Shown piece after piece: positions 51,442 to 60,295 of a DNA stretch of 64,000 nucleotides; the first letter of the stretch is position 1, and every line of letters begins with the position of its first letter. The DNA is from UBA6522 sp965237785. GTDB taxonomy: Bacteria; Pseudomonadota; Gammaproteobacteria; Steroidobacterales; Rariloculaceae. The stretch is from positions 3,906,001 to 3,970,000 of the forward strand of contig OZ250159.1 in NCBI GenBank assembly GCA_965237785.1, in the 5' to 3' direction. The notes beneath the pieces are model-generated. The model did not search any database. It was not told where the DNA came from and was given only the letters and a program-made list of their open reading frames with translations. The translations under genes were made by a program, and so were the position numbers.

Positions 51442-53310
51442 TCAATACCGGTAGTTGACGATCAGGTGCGCCTTGTTGGAGGTGCCGTTGCCCCAGGGGA
51501 AGCCGAGTTCGGGGTTGAGTGGCTCCGGGTTGACGACCACGATGTCGGCCCAGCCGGCCTGGTGCAGCAGGCTTGAGTCGATGGTGACTTCCAGTTGCGT
51601 CGGACTCGCCGCCCGGTAGGGAACGGGCCGGCCGTTGAAGTAGATCCGCGACTTGCGCACGAAGTTGAACCCCGTCAACGTGACGGTCGTGGTCGGGTCG
51701 CCCTGGGTCACCATCACGGGCGTTATCGTTTCGATGGCCGGTTGAGGCGCCTCCACGGGATTCGGCAGGGGGGTCCCCGGCCCGCCCGGCGGCCGCCCGG
51801 AGTAGCGGAACCCGCGCTGATTGACCGTCACGTCCCTGAAAGCCGCTACCCATTGCAGCGCTTCCACCGGTGGATTCATCTCGGAATCGCGCCGGAAGGG
51901 GTCGTGGTAGGACACATCGTAGCCGGGTTCAACCACCTGGCCGTTCATGATCACCGTCTCGATAGTGCGCAGGTTGACGATGTCGCTCAGCGGGTCTTCC
52001 GCGACGACGATGATGTCGGCCAGTTTCCCGGCTTCGACGGTGCCGATCTCATCGCCGAGCAGCAGCATCTCCGCCGACCACCTGGTGGCGCCCTGGATGA
52101 TCTGCATCGGGGTCACGCCAGCCTCCACGAAGACCGCGATCTCGTGGTGCAGGTTCTCCCCCGGGATCCGGGACGGGTTGGTATTGGCGCCGGGGACCAG
52201 ATGTCCGCCGGCATCCACAAACATCTTGTGGAACCTCAGGGCGGTCTTGAAGCCGTCCATCTTGCGTTGCCGGAGGTCTTCGTCCCGGACGCTCGACGGA
52301 CCCTGCGGCCCATAGAAGGCGAGGGCCGCTTGCGCCCTGGCGGTTGGGTAGTAGGCCATCAGGTTCGAATCCGCCTCGGCGAAAAACCGGCGGTCCTGTG
52401 CTTCAAAAAGCGCCCAATCGGCCGGATATCCCCTGAAGTTGGCCTGGAAGGTCGGCGTCAGCGCGGTCTCGTTGTCGATGAGGCGGGCGATCAAATCCCG
52501 GGCCCGATCGTCATCCATGTCCGCGTACATGTCGAGCCTGTCGCGCCGGTCTCCTTCCGCGGGCGGCGGGTCCGTCACCGCGGCCTCGATGCCGGCCGAG
52601 TGAGGCAGGTTGCGAGTCGAGCGCTCGACCGCTTCCCAGGGGCCGTAGATCGGGCCGTAGGAACGGGTGAACACCGGGGTGCCGGTGCGGTCGGCTTCTT
52701 CGATCCCGGCAATGTAGTACTCCATCGGCATCGATCCGTCGTTGAACATCAGCGCATCGGCGCCGGCCTCGATGAACGCGCGAGCCAGTTCCCTGGTCTC
52801 TTCCACGGAGTGCGGGTCGCGTGCGGGGGTCAGTATCGTCTCCAAACCGGTGCCGCCGTCGGGTACCGCGTTGAGGCGGGAAATGCCCGTATAGGTTCGC
52901 GGCGCGCGCAGCAGGCCAGCATGGACCGCGTCCCGGTGGGGAGCGGCGACCTCGCCGGAGTTGCCGACGTCGATGGTCGAGGTAATGCCGTAGTTCAGCA
53001 TGATCTCGCCGTAATACCAGTTATAGCTGACCTGGGAATCCCATAGTCCCGGCAGAATGAACTTGCCCTCGGCATCGATGACGGTGGCATCCTCCGTAAT
53101 TGCCGGCACATCTCCCGTGGAAACGGCCTCGATTCGATTGCCGCGAACGACAACCACTGCATCGGCCATGGGTGGGCCGCCATTGCCATCAATGAGCGTG
53201 CCGCCGTGGATCACGAGAGTCTGTGCCTGGGCAGTAAAGCTCGACGTGGTTGCCCCCAACGCCGCCGCCAGACTCAGACCGAATAACCGGATGATGGTAA
53301 TGTGGTTCAC
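51442..53310 (-). CDS. Secreted amidohydrolase-like protein with IPT/TIG domain, degenerate metal site
   Basis: About 622 residues from GTG 53310 (GGAG six bases upstream). Signal peptide to about AQAQT; amidohydrolase fold (LVIHGGTLIDGNGG, AEGKFILPGLWDS, TRWSAEMLLLGDEIGTVEAGKLAD IIVVAEDP); C-terminal IPT/TIG domain (ITPVMVTQGDPTTTVTLTGF). At the place of the metal-binding His-x-His after LPGLWDS the sequence has Gln93-Val-Ser95, and other usual ligands are not evident (GANTNPSRIPGENLHHE replaces the usual GTD/GSD segment). The enzyme may have lost activity or use another chemistry. Upstream ATG codons extend the frame but are unlikely. Confidence 0.82.
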   Translation of the reverse strand: MNHITIIRLFGLSLAAALGATTSSFTAQAQTLVIHGGTLIDGNGGPPMADAVVVVRGNRIEAVSTGDVPAITEDATVIDAEGKFILPGLWDSQVSYNWYYGEIMLNYGITSTIDVGNSGEVAAPHRDAVHAGLLRAPRTYTGISRLNAVPDGGTGLETILTPARDPHSVEETRELARAFIEAGADALMFNDGSMPMEYYIAGIEEADRTGTPVFTRSYGPIYGPWEAVERSTRNLPHSAGIEAAVTDPPPAEGDRRDRLDMYADMDDDRARDLIARLIDNETALTPTFQANFRGYPADWALFEAQDRRFFAEADSNLMAYYPTARAQAALAFYGPQGPSSVRDEDLRQRKMDGFKTALRFHKMFVDAGGHLVPGANTNPSRIPGENLHHEIAVFVEAGVTPMQIIQGATRWSAEMLLLGDEIGTVEAGKLADIIVVAEDPLSDIVNLRTIETVIMNGQVVEPGYDVSYHDPFRRDSEMNPPVEALQWVAAFRDVTVNQRGFRYSGRPPGGPGTPLPNPVEAPQPAIETITPVMVTQGDPTTTVTLTGFNFVRKSRIYFNGRPVPYRAASPTQLEVTIDSSLLHQAGWADIVVVNPEPLNPELGFPWGNGTSNKAHLIVNYRY

Positions 53311-53433
53311 GCTTATCTCCGCATTTTGGACTGGACTGAAACATCTTAGCAGCGATCCGCAGAATGCAGTCGGAAGGCGGAGCGACCGGTGCGGTGGCAT
53401 AATCGCTCGCGTTGGCACGTAACCGGTTCTCAA

Positions 53434-54952
53434 ATGTCCGAACCATCGATCAAACCATCTTCGTCTGCCGTGACAGGCGATCCCGCCGCTCGCGACCGGC
53501 GCAGGACCATCTACGCGGTCGCCGGAATCGAGTGGACCGAGTCCATGGAATCCGGTTACCGGCTGCGATATTTGGCTTGCTGGCGGTGCTTCCCATGGGC
53601 GGGCTGCCCTACGACATTCGCTGCAGCATTGGCCTGCTGTTCTGGATGGCGCTGTGGTGGATCACCCGGATCACCCGGTACATCTGGCCGTGACCGGGTT
53701 CCTGCCGCTGGCCACGGTCGCGATCTTCAACTTCGCGCCGGTGGAGCGAATCCTGCCCGCGTACGCCGCGGAACTGGTAATTCTGCTGTTATCCGCCAAC
53801 GTGCTCACGACCTGTTGGTCGCGGTGGGGACTGGACCGGCGCATAGCCCTGGCTTCGTTGATCGGCGTCGGTACCAACACGACCCGGCAGATCATCGCCT
53901 GGTTCGCCATCGGCATGATTTTGAGCGCCTTTCTGCCCAACACGATCGTCGCCGCCACCATGATTCCCATCGTTGTCGCCATGCTGCGCTTTATCGGCAT
54001 CGAGGACTTGTGGGAGAGCAATCTCGGTACGGCGCTGGTGATCGCCGTGGCCTGGGGCACCAGCGCCGGCGGCGCCACGACGCCGTTGGGAGGTGCTCCG
54101 AATCTCCTCACCGTGGAATACATCCAGGAGATGGTCACAGGCGAGGAATTTCTGTTCGCAACCTGGGTGGTGCGATTTCTGCCCCTGAGCCTCGCCGTGA
54201 TGCTGGTGACCTTCCTCTACGTGCGGGTCGCGTTCAAGCCGGAGATCAGCGAAGTCGAGGGGACGCGCGAGTTCTTTGTCGGCGAACTGAGGTCGCTGGG
54301 GCCCATGAGCGTGCAGGAAAAGTGGGGATTCGCGCTCTTCGCCGGGGCCACGATCCTGGCCTTCACGCGGCCCCTGTACGCCGGGCTTGTGCCCGCGCTT
54401 ACGCCCGCCTATGCGTTCCTGACCTTCGCCATCGTATGTTTTCTGCTGCGCTTCAAGGGGGAGAACCTGATTACCTGGGAATACGCCCAGGGGAAGATGA
54501 TGTGGGGGCTGTTCTACCTCTTTGCCGGAGGCACGGCGTTGGGGCGGGTGCTCGGAGAGACCGGTACCGCCACGTACATTGCCGAAGCGCTGCTGCCCTA
54601 TGCCAGCGGCGGCGGGTTCGCTGCCGTGCTGGTCTTTGCGGGGCTGACATTGCTGATGACCCAGATCACCAACAACACCGCCGCGGTGGCGATCACCGTC
54701 CCCATTACCATCAGCACGTTTCAGAGTCTCGACCTGAATCCGCTGCCGTTCGTCTACATCGTCACCACGGTCGGCAATTGCGGTTTCATGCTGCCGACTT
54801 CCGCGGGAGGGCCGGCGGTCGCCGCCGGCTACGGCATCAACCTCAAGACCATGGCGGTCAAGGGGTTCTGGGCGTGCCTGCTGTCGCTCTTCGCGGTCGT
54901 CATCGTCGGCTATCTGCTGGCTATATTCTGGCCGGCGTTCTCTACCGCGTGA
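53434..54952 (+). pseudogene. SLC13-type anion:sodium symporter, frameshifted
   Basis: The protein is spread over three frames. MSEPSIKPSSSAVTGD ... RRRTIYAVAGI starts at ATG 53434; GIRLPAAIFGLLAVLPMGGL PYDIRCSIGLLFWMALWWIT continues in a second frame (to about 53670); LAVTGFLPLATVAIFNFAPVE and the rest, about 420 residues with multiple helices and the family motif NTTRQIIAW and GGAPNLLTVEYIQEM, is in a third from about 53690. The second break coincides with the tandem GGATCACCC GGATCACCC. Downstream, TQITNNTAAVAITVPI and GNCGFMLPTSAGGPAVAAG are intact family signatures. Either a recent pseudogene or assembly errors; the GTG at 53654 would yield a truncated protein. Confidence 0.8.
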
Positions 54953-55048
54953 CCGAGGCCTGTATCGTTTCCACGCCCTCGTTACGAACGCTGGTGAGAT
55001 ATGCAAGCTGGACAAGGCGGTTGCTGGAACGAGGTTCCGAGGTTAGAC

Positions 55049-55075
55049 TAATGTCGATGACAGTCAATGACATTA
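55049..55075. promoter_or_regulatory. Inverted-repeat operator upstream of the relBE-type module
   Basis: TAATGTC (55049-55055) and GACATTA (55069-55075) form a perfect inverted repeat, with a nested TGTC-GAT-GACA at 55052-55062. It lies 34 bases before the antitoxin ATG, the position of autoregulatory operators for ribbon-helix-helix antitoxins. Confidence 0.65.
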
Positions 55076-55108
55076 ATCCAAGTCAAATGCAATCATCAAG
55101 GAGCTTCG

Positions 55109-55330
55109 ATGAGCCAGATTACCGCCCGCGTACCCGATGAACTGGTGGAGGCTCTGGACGCGGCCGCCACGGGGCTCAAGCGAAGCCGCGCAGAAATTGT
55201 TCGCCAGGCGTTGGAACGATATCTGGAGGATTTTGACGACCTCGGCGTAGCCCTTGAACGGCTGCGCGACCCCACCGACCCGGTGCTGGATTGGGACCAA
55301 GTCAGGGATGAGCTACTCGGTTCGGATTAA
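55109..55330 (+). CDS. Ribbon-helix-helix antitoxin (CopG/RelB-like)
   Basis: 73 residues from ATG 55109, preceded by AGGAG at 55099-55103. MSQITARVPDELVEALDAAA is the ribbon and first helix; LKRSRAEIVRQALERYLED is the second helix region of RHH proteins. The C-terminus would bind the toxin encoded next, with which it overlaps by 23 bases. Probably represses its own operon at the inverted repeat upstream. Confidence 0.92.
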   Translation: MSQITARVPDELVEALDAAATGLKRSRAEIVRQALERYLEDFDDLGVALERLRDPTDPVLDWDQVRDELLGSD

Positions 55331-55568
55331 GCGCAGCGCATCGAAAGAACTCGCCCGAACTCCGCAACGAGATCGGCTTCGCATCGCGCATGCTATCGAT
55401 AGTCTTGGCGAAAACCCATTCACCGGAAGTCCGCTGAAGGGTGAGCACCGTGGGCTTCGCCGAGTACGAGTCGGCGCCTACCGAATTGTGTACGAGGTGC
55501 GTGACGATGAACTTGTCGTACTCGTAGTGCGAGTTGCGCATCGGCGGCAAGTCTACCGCCGCTGGTGA
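55308..55568 (+). CDS. RelE/ParE-family toxin
   Basis: 86 residues from ATG 55308. The family pattern is seen in YSVRIKRSASKELARTPQRD, PFTGSPLKGEHRGLRRVRVG and AYRIVYEVRDDELVVLVVRVAHRR with YRRW at the end. RelE-type members cleave ribosome-bound mRNA; ParE-type members poison gyrase; the sequence does not separate the two. Overlap with the RHH antitoxin implies coupled translation. Confidence 0.92.
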   Translation: MSYSVRIKRSASKELARTPQRDRLRIAHAIDSLGENPFTGSPLKGEHRGLRRVRVGAYRIVYEVRDDELVVLVVRVAHRRQVYRRW

Positions 55569-55584
55569 GGATTGAGGCGCCTTT

Positions 55585-56691
55585 CTACTCCCGATCCCAG
55601 TGCCGCATGATCGGCTGGTTGTTGGCCCGCATGATGTCCATATAGGCGGCCATGAGTTCCCCGCCGGGCAACCCCCGCCGTTCGATGTCGGCGACCCAGG
55701 CATCGGCCAGTTCGGGTACGGAGGCGGCCCACGTGCGCCGCTGCTCGGCGGAGACCGGAATGATCGATCCTCCCAAAGCCTGGAAGGATTGCATCGCCTG
55801 CTCGCTTCTGCGGACGGTCTCCAGCGCCAACGCGTCCCGGTAGACTTCGGCTGCCGCGAGCAGCGCCTGACGCAGTTCATCGGGCAGACGCTCCCAGGTG
55901 CGTTCGTTGGCACTGATGGCGACGGAACTCACCGCACCGAGCCGCGCGTCGACGAGCCAGGGACCGACCTCGTAGAGCTTGAACGAGACGATGGCCTCCG
56001 GCCAGACGATCGCGCCGTCGGTCAGGCCGGTGGCCAGGTTGTTGTAGAAATCGGCCAGTCCGCTGCTCACCGCAACGGCGCCCAGACCCTCGAAATAACG
56101 CAGGTTCATGCCGATTCCGGACATCCTCTGGCCGCGGAAGTCGCTGAGCGCGCCAATGGGTTTGTTCATCAGCGCCTGGTACGTATCCACCAGCCCCGCC
56201 GCGACGAGATAGACCTGCCGATAGTCGCCCCACAGCTCCTTCAGAGCAGGGTAGCGGTCGTGCAGATCGCTGACGGTACGCACCACGAGCCCGATGTCGG
56301 TGGTGACAAAGGGGGTGACGTAGCTGATGTTGTAGAACGGAATCTTGTCCGAATGGAATGAGGTGGTAATGATGCCGATGTCGGCGACACCGTACTGGAC
56401 GGCCTCAAATGCGCCGCTCGGTCGGGTCAGACTGCCGAACGGCGTATTCCAGTCGATCTCGTATCGGCCCGTGACGCCAAGGAGTCGGTCCGCCTCGGGG
56501 ATGAAGTGAGTGAGGAAGGTCTCTACCCACAGTGCGGTGGGCGGGTAACCGCTGACGACGGTGATCGGCACGGTCTGCTGAGCGCTCGATGCGGCGCCCG
56601 TCAGCAGAAGACACATCGAAGATGCGGTCAGCAAGAATCGCCGGCGACCGGAGTTGGTGTTTACGCGGTGTGAACAATCGGTCCGTTTCAA
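55585..56691 (-). CDS. TRAP transporter solute-binding protein (DctP family)
   Basis: About 368 residues. A Tat-like leader GRRRFLLTASSMCLLLTGAA is followed by the DctP fold: GVTGRYEIDWNTPFGSLTRP, GVADIGIITTSFHSDKIPF, GLVDTYQALMNKPIGALSDF, FYNNLATGLTDGAIVWPEAI and SANERTWERLPDELRQALL. Periplasmic binding proteins of TRAP systems deliver organic acids to DctQM permeases, but neither permease gene is adjacent, so this is an orphan. The start is uncertain: TTG 56691 is the best candidate because no ATG is well placed, and no strong Shine-Dalgarno sequence was seen. Confidence 0.85.
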   Translation of the reverse strand: MKRTDCSHRVNTNSGRRRFLLTASSMCLLLTGAASSAQQTVPITVVSGYPPTALWVETFLTHFIPEADRLLGVTGRYEIDWNTPFGSLTRPSGAFEAVQYGVADIGIITTSFHSDKIPFYNISYVTPFVTTDIGLVVRTVSDLHDRYPALKELWGDYRQVYLVAAGLVDTYQALMNKPIGALSDFRGQRMSGIGMNLRYFEGLGAVAVSSGLADFYNNLATGLTDGAIVWPEAIVSFKLYEVGPWLVDARLGAVSSVAISANERTWERLPDELRQALLAAAEVYRDALALETVRRSEQAMQSFQALGGSIIPVSAEQRRTWAASVPELADAWVADIERRGLPGGELMAAYMDIMRANNQPIMRHWDRE

Positions 56692-56951
56692 GGTTTGCGG
56701 GCCCGTTCTCGGTGACGCTCGCCAGCCGGCCAAGCTTGTTCCATTGCAGGCCTGTAGTCCAGCCGAACATCCGCATGAGCACGCTCGCAACGTGCATTGG
56801 CAGGGTTCCGCCGCCGGGTTCGATATTGGCGCGCGGGACAGCAGATAGTAAAGTGAAGGGTAACGTGGACCGGCGCCCGCGGCAGGAAATCGGTGAGCGA
56901 TGCGGATAGGCTCCGGTTTCAGCATGGAACAGTGAGGAGAGAAAAAATGAT

Positions 56952-57524
56952 CCGCTTGTCCGCATATGTGCGTTTCGAAACCTTTTCGCCCCGGTCGCCG
57001 CCTTGCTGCCCTATGTGGACGCGGCGCGAGTGGGCTACATGGGGATGAGCCATGGCGGCGAGATGCTCATGAAGATGGCGGGCGTCTATGACGGGATTGC
57101 CGCGGCGATCGCCAGCGAGCCGGCGTCGGCATCCTTCATGGCCCGCCGGGCGCGCCAGACTGCGGCGCCGGCCGACCGTCCCGAACCCGAGACTGCGGAG
57201 GTATACGATGCGGACAAGGTAGCCGCCGCGGTGAAGGAAACCCATGAACTCATCGACCGGGACGTGGCCATGCCGCGAATCGATGCCATCAATCTGCCGA
57301 TCCTGGTCCAGGGCCGCGATCGCGATCACAACCAGCCCGTCTTTCGGGTCAACTACGAGTTGTTGCTGGAGGCCGGAAAGGATGTGGAGTGGAAGAGTTA
57401 CGACCATGACCTGCACGGGTTTGCCTACGTCGCGCGCAACAGCGAGGGCGAATATGATCCGGACCCCGTTCAACGCGAGGTCGTCGCCGACTCGATCGCG
57501 TTTTTCGACCGGCATTTGAAGTAA
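56952..57524 (+). pseudogene. Alpha/beta hydrolase (prolyl-oligopeptidase-like), C-terminal fragment
   Basis: About 190 codons open in one frame, beginning without a good start (TTG 57003 is the first candidate). YVDAARVGYMGMSHGGEMLM holds the nucleophile elbow G-x-S-x-G with Ser, INLPILVQGRDRDHNQPVF holds the acidic loop and YDHDLHGFAYVARNS the catalytic His. The N-terminal part of the fold is missing, so the gene appears truncated at its 5' end, possibly joined to unrelated sequence near 56990. Confidence 0.8.
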
Positions 57525-57561
57525 CGGGCGGTTGTGGATCCCGCCCGGCGCTTGATCCACA
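57525..57561. terminator. Overlapping inverted repeats, possible terminator
   Basis: CGGGCGG (57525-57531) pairs with CCGCCCG (57541-57547), and TGTGGATC (57533-57540) pairs perfectly with GATCCACA (57554-57561). The two hairpins are mutually exclusive. There is no T-run, so it is not a standard intrinsic terminator; it may attenuate reading from the hydrolase fragment. Confidence 0.35.
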
Positions 57562-57613
57562 CGTTGATTGCTGCCGTTGCTGCGGACAGGTGAGAATTTG
57601 CGAGGATAACGAG

Positions 57614-58534
57614 ATGACCTACATAACCAATCGACGGGATTTTCTGGCGGCTGTATCCGCGACCGCGGCGCTATCGGCGGTGGGGGCGGGCAGTGCCTAC
57701 GGTCAGACACGAATGCCCCGGCGTCCCATCCCAACCACCGGGGAGATGCTCCCCATTGTCGGGCTTGGGTCGAGCAAGGTGGTTTCCCAAGTTTCCGCCA
57801 ACGGGACCGAACCCCTGGCCGCGGTCCTGCGGGCGTTGGTCGCCGCCGGCGGGGGCGTGGTCGATACCTGGCCGCGCAATGCGACGAATGACGCCGGACT
57901 GGGCCGGGTGCTTGCCGAGCCGGATTTGCGCGACAGCCTCTTCGTGACCACCAAGATCGATCGCACGGGCAAGGAGGCCGGTATCGAGCAGTTTCGTGAG
58001 ACCCAGGAGTTGTACGGCAAACCGACCCTGGATCTGGCGCAGATCTTCAGCCTCACGGATCTCGATACCCAGTGGCCCAATTTGAAGGATTGGAAGGCGG
58101 AAGGGGCCGCGAGATACATCGGCGTCACCGTTTCCCAGTACGGTCTTTATGAGCAACTGGAGTCGTTCCTGCAAAGGGAGACACCGGATTTCATCCAGGT
58201 GAACTACTCGATCACCGAGCGTGGCGCCGAGGAGCGGCTGTTGCCCATGGCCGCGGATATGGGGCTTGCGGTGCTCATCAACCGCCCGTTCATGAACGGG
58301 GCCTACTTTGGCAGGCTGGAAGGGCAGTCCCTGCCCGATTGGGCCGCGGAATTCGACTGCGAGAGCTGGGCGCAGTTCTCATTGAAATACATTCTCGCCC
58401 ATCCCACCGTGACGTGTGTGCTGACGGAAACCAGCAACCCCGCTCACATGGCGGAGAACGCGGGCACGGCGTTCGGGGCGTTGCCCGACGATGCGGCCAA
58501 GGCGCTGATGCGGGAGTTCATCGACCAGGTCTGA
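57614..58534 (+). CDS. Aldo/keto reductase-like protein with lost catalytic residues
   Basis: 306 residues from ATG 57614 with a GAGG element nine bases upstream and a Tat-like leader (NRRDFLAAVSATAALSAVG). The fold is preserved: PTTGEMLPIVGLGSS, VTTKIDR with the tetrad Lys, AARYIGVTVSQYGLYEQL and TETSNPAHMAENAG. But where active relatives have Asp-x(4)-Tyr the sequence reads VDTWPRNATNDAG, with no tyrosine, and the catalytic His position (QIHN in the 30380 protein) is QIFS. Both proteins clearly share ancestry along their length. Likely catalytically inactive or altered. Confidence 0.88.
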   Translation: MTYITNRRDFLAAVSATAALSAVGAGSAYGQTRMPRRPIPTTGEMLPIVGLGSSKVVSQVSANGTEPLAAVLRALVAAGGGVVDTWPRNATNDAGLGRVLAEPDLRDSLFVTTKIDRTGKEAGIEQFRETQELYGKPTLDLAQIFSLTDLDTQWPNLKDWKAEGAARYIGVTVSQYGLYEQLESFLQRETPDFIQVNYSITERGAEERLLPMAADMGLAVLINRPFMNGAYFGRLEGQSLPDWAAEFDCESWAQFSLKYILAHPTVTCVLTETSNPAHMAENAGTAFGALPDDAAKALMREFIDQV

Positions 58535-58604
58535 CGAGTACATCCACTGAGGGCGAGGGTGCCGACAGACTCGCCCGCGGCTATTCGTTCGGGTAGCGCC
58601 GCGG

Positions 58605-59597
58605 TCATTCGTTCAGGTAGCGCCCTGCGGACTCAAGGTCGCACGGAACGTCATCCGGCGTGAGGTCCGGCCGATAGTCCCAGCTCGCGGCTCCGGAAAC
58701 CGGTGCCGCGAGATAGTCGGGATCCTCCATTACGTAGCTGTAGCTCAGGTTTGAGCCGTCATCGGCGAGCGAGAATCGCTCCACCAGATGCTTTTGCGGG
58801 CTTGACGGAACCCTGAAATTATTGCCCGCATAGTTTTCGCTGAAATGGTTGGTCTCGACGATCAACGTGTCGTTCTCCCAACGCCCCGTCGAAAAACCGT
58901 GCAGCGCCGGTATTTCGTCGTCGGCCGGGCTGCGTCCATCGGTGTAGATCGCGCGCTCGGCGTCCATCCAGTCACTGTGTATCAGCACGCGGTCGCTGAG
59001 AACCTCGACAACGTTGATGGACCTGTAGAGCATCAGCAAGGGAGGAGGAAAGGGGATGCACCTGGCCTGGGAGATCAGCCTGGCATCGTAGGCCTCTATC
59101 GCCTGCTGTCCCTGCCCGGTCAACGACCAGGACCCGAATCCCTGTACATACGCGGTGAATCCAACAGGGTCCGCCAGCCAGACGCCGGCAATGCCGGTTG
59201 CGACGCCGGTGCCGGCCTGTCGGTTGCGCGCCGCTTGCCAGGCCAGCGGCACCACCGTGCCATCCTCCTTGATGATTTCGCGACCCAGCGCCTGGTCGGG
59301 TGAGCGAAAACTGGGAAAGACGACCGCGACCACACGGTCACCCGCGGCCAGGGAATCGGGCGTGACGCCGTACGGCCGCAGCGAAGAGCCCTGCGCTTCG
59401 ATGGCGATATCCATCGGATTCCCCGATGAGTCGGTTGTTCTGAGATACACGAAGCTGTGGGGATTTCTGTAATCGAATTCGGTGACGACTCCTTCCAGCC
59501 GCAACTCGGTGTCGCCGTCGAAACTTGAGGCCCCATGGTGCCCGGACGCACTCGTCGCCGCGCAGAGGGCGGTCAGAATCAGGGGCATTCGTCGCAT
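58605..59597 (-). CDS. DUF6152 fused to its partner domain
   Basis: 330 residues with a signal peptide ending about SASGHHG. Residues 20-110 are a DUF6152 domain (HHGASSFDGDTELRLEGVV, FDYRNPHSFVYLRTTD, GDRVVAVVFPSFRSPDQ), and the rest matches the core of the 41447 protein: ISQARCIPFPPPLLMLYRSI, DRVLIHSDWMDAERAIYTDG, GRWENDTLIVETNHFSEN and HLVERFSLADDGSNLSYSYV. So two separately encoded neighbours at 41035-42151 are one polypeptide here. A tandem copy of the last codons and stop lies just beyond its 3' end (58580-58622). Confidence 0.86.
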   Translation of the reverse strand: MRRMPLILTALCAATSASGHHGASSFDGDTELRLEGVVTEFDYRNPHSFVYLRTTDSSGNPMDIAIEAQGSSLRPYGVTPDSLAAGDRVVAVVFPSFRSPDQALGREIIKEDGTVVPLAWQAARNRQAGTGVATGIAGVWLADPVGFTAYVQGFGSWSLTGQGQQAIEAYDARLISQARCIPFPPPLLMLYRSINVVEVLSDRVLIHSDWMDAERAIYTDGRSPADDEIPALHGFSTGRWENDTLIVETNHFSENYAGNNFRVPSSPQKHLVERFSLADDGSNLSYSYVMEDPDYLAAPVSGAASWDYRPDLTPDDVPCDLESAGRYLNE

Positions 59598-59662
59598 TGT
59601 GCTCTCCCCAAATTGTCGATGGTCGCGACAGCGGGATGTCCGCTGCTCGCGTCGATTCGCCG

Positions 59663-60286
59663 CTATTGGAATCGTTTCGCTTCGGTCGGCGTGCGCTCCT
59701 CGTATGTATCGACCAACTGCCAGCGCTGACGCACCGATAGTCGCTCATCGTCCTCGTCGCAGGTCTCGAACGTGAGGCGGCGGATCTGCGGAATGTTGTC
59801 GTTGTTGGGCGCCTCGCGTCCCACCGGCGCCAGCCGGCCGCCGCCGGGTACGGTGGCCGCCCCCAATGTCAGGCACAGCTCAGGCGCCATTAACGGCACG
59901 ATGCGCCCGTCGGCGGTCATCTCGAAGTCCTGCGCCTCGCCGTCGTTGCAAGGCTCGATCGGCACGAAGGAACCCGCATTGGGCTCATGCAGGGCCATGC
60001 ACATGTCGAAATGGATCAGGCGAATCTCGCCCCGTTCCTCGATGAGTTCGGCATCGAATCCCTGGTCCTCGGTGGGGCCCCGGCCCATGTACAGGAAGCA
60101 GTTGTGCCCCTGCAGGCCGCCCAGGGGCAGTGCCCCGGTCAGGTGTGCGAACAGGTCGACGCACCATCCCCGGGAATCGTCCAGCGGGTCGATGAGTTGA
60201 ATGGACGCAGGTGTCACCGCGGCGCTGGAAAGGGGTAGTGCGGCGGCCAGCGCCCAGCCGAATGCGATAAGCCGGTTGCGTTTCAT
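59663..60286 (-). CDS. Secreted ricin-type lectin-like protein, function unknown
   Basis: 207 residues with signal peptide (MKRNRLIAFGWALAAALPLSS). WCVDLFAHLTGALPLGGLQG HNCFLYMG, EIRLIHFDMCMALHEPNAGS and APELCLTLGAATVPGGG are evenly spaced Cys- and Leu-rich blocks, resembling ricin-type beta-trefoil repeats that bind sugars; the similarity is weak. It is ten bases downstream of the cytochrome gene on the same strand and probably cotranscribed. No specific function can be named. Confidence 0.65.
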   Translation of the reverse strand: MKRNRLIAFGWALAAALPLSSAAVTPASIQLIDPLDDSRGWCVDLFAHLTGALPLGGLQGHNCFLYMGRGPTEDQGFDAELIEERGEIRLIHFDMCMALHEPNAGSFVPIEPCNDGEAQDFEMTADGRIVPLMAPELCLTLGAATVPGGGRLAPVGREAPNNDNIPQIRRLTFETCDEDDERLSVRQRWQLVDTYEERTPTEAKRFQ

Positions 60287-60295
60287 GGTCGATTC

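Noticed and set aside
57003..57524. Treating the hydrolase fragment as a complete small gene from TTG 57003
   Set aside because: The fold lacks its first strands and the oxyanion region, so a truncated gene is the better description.
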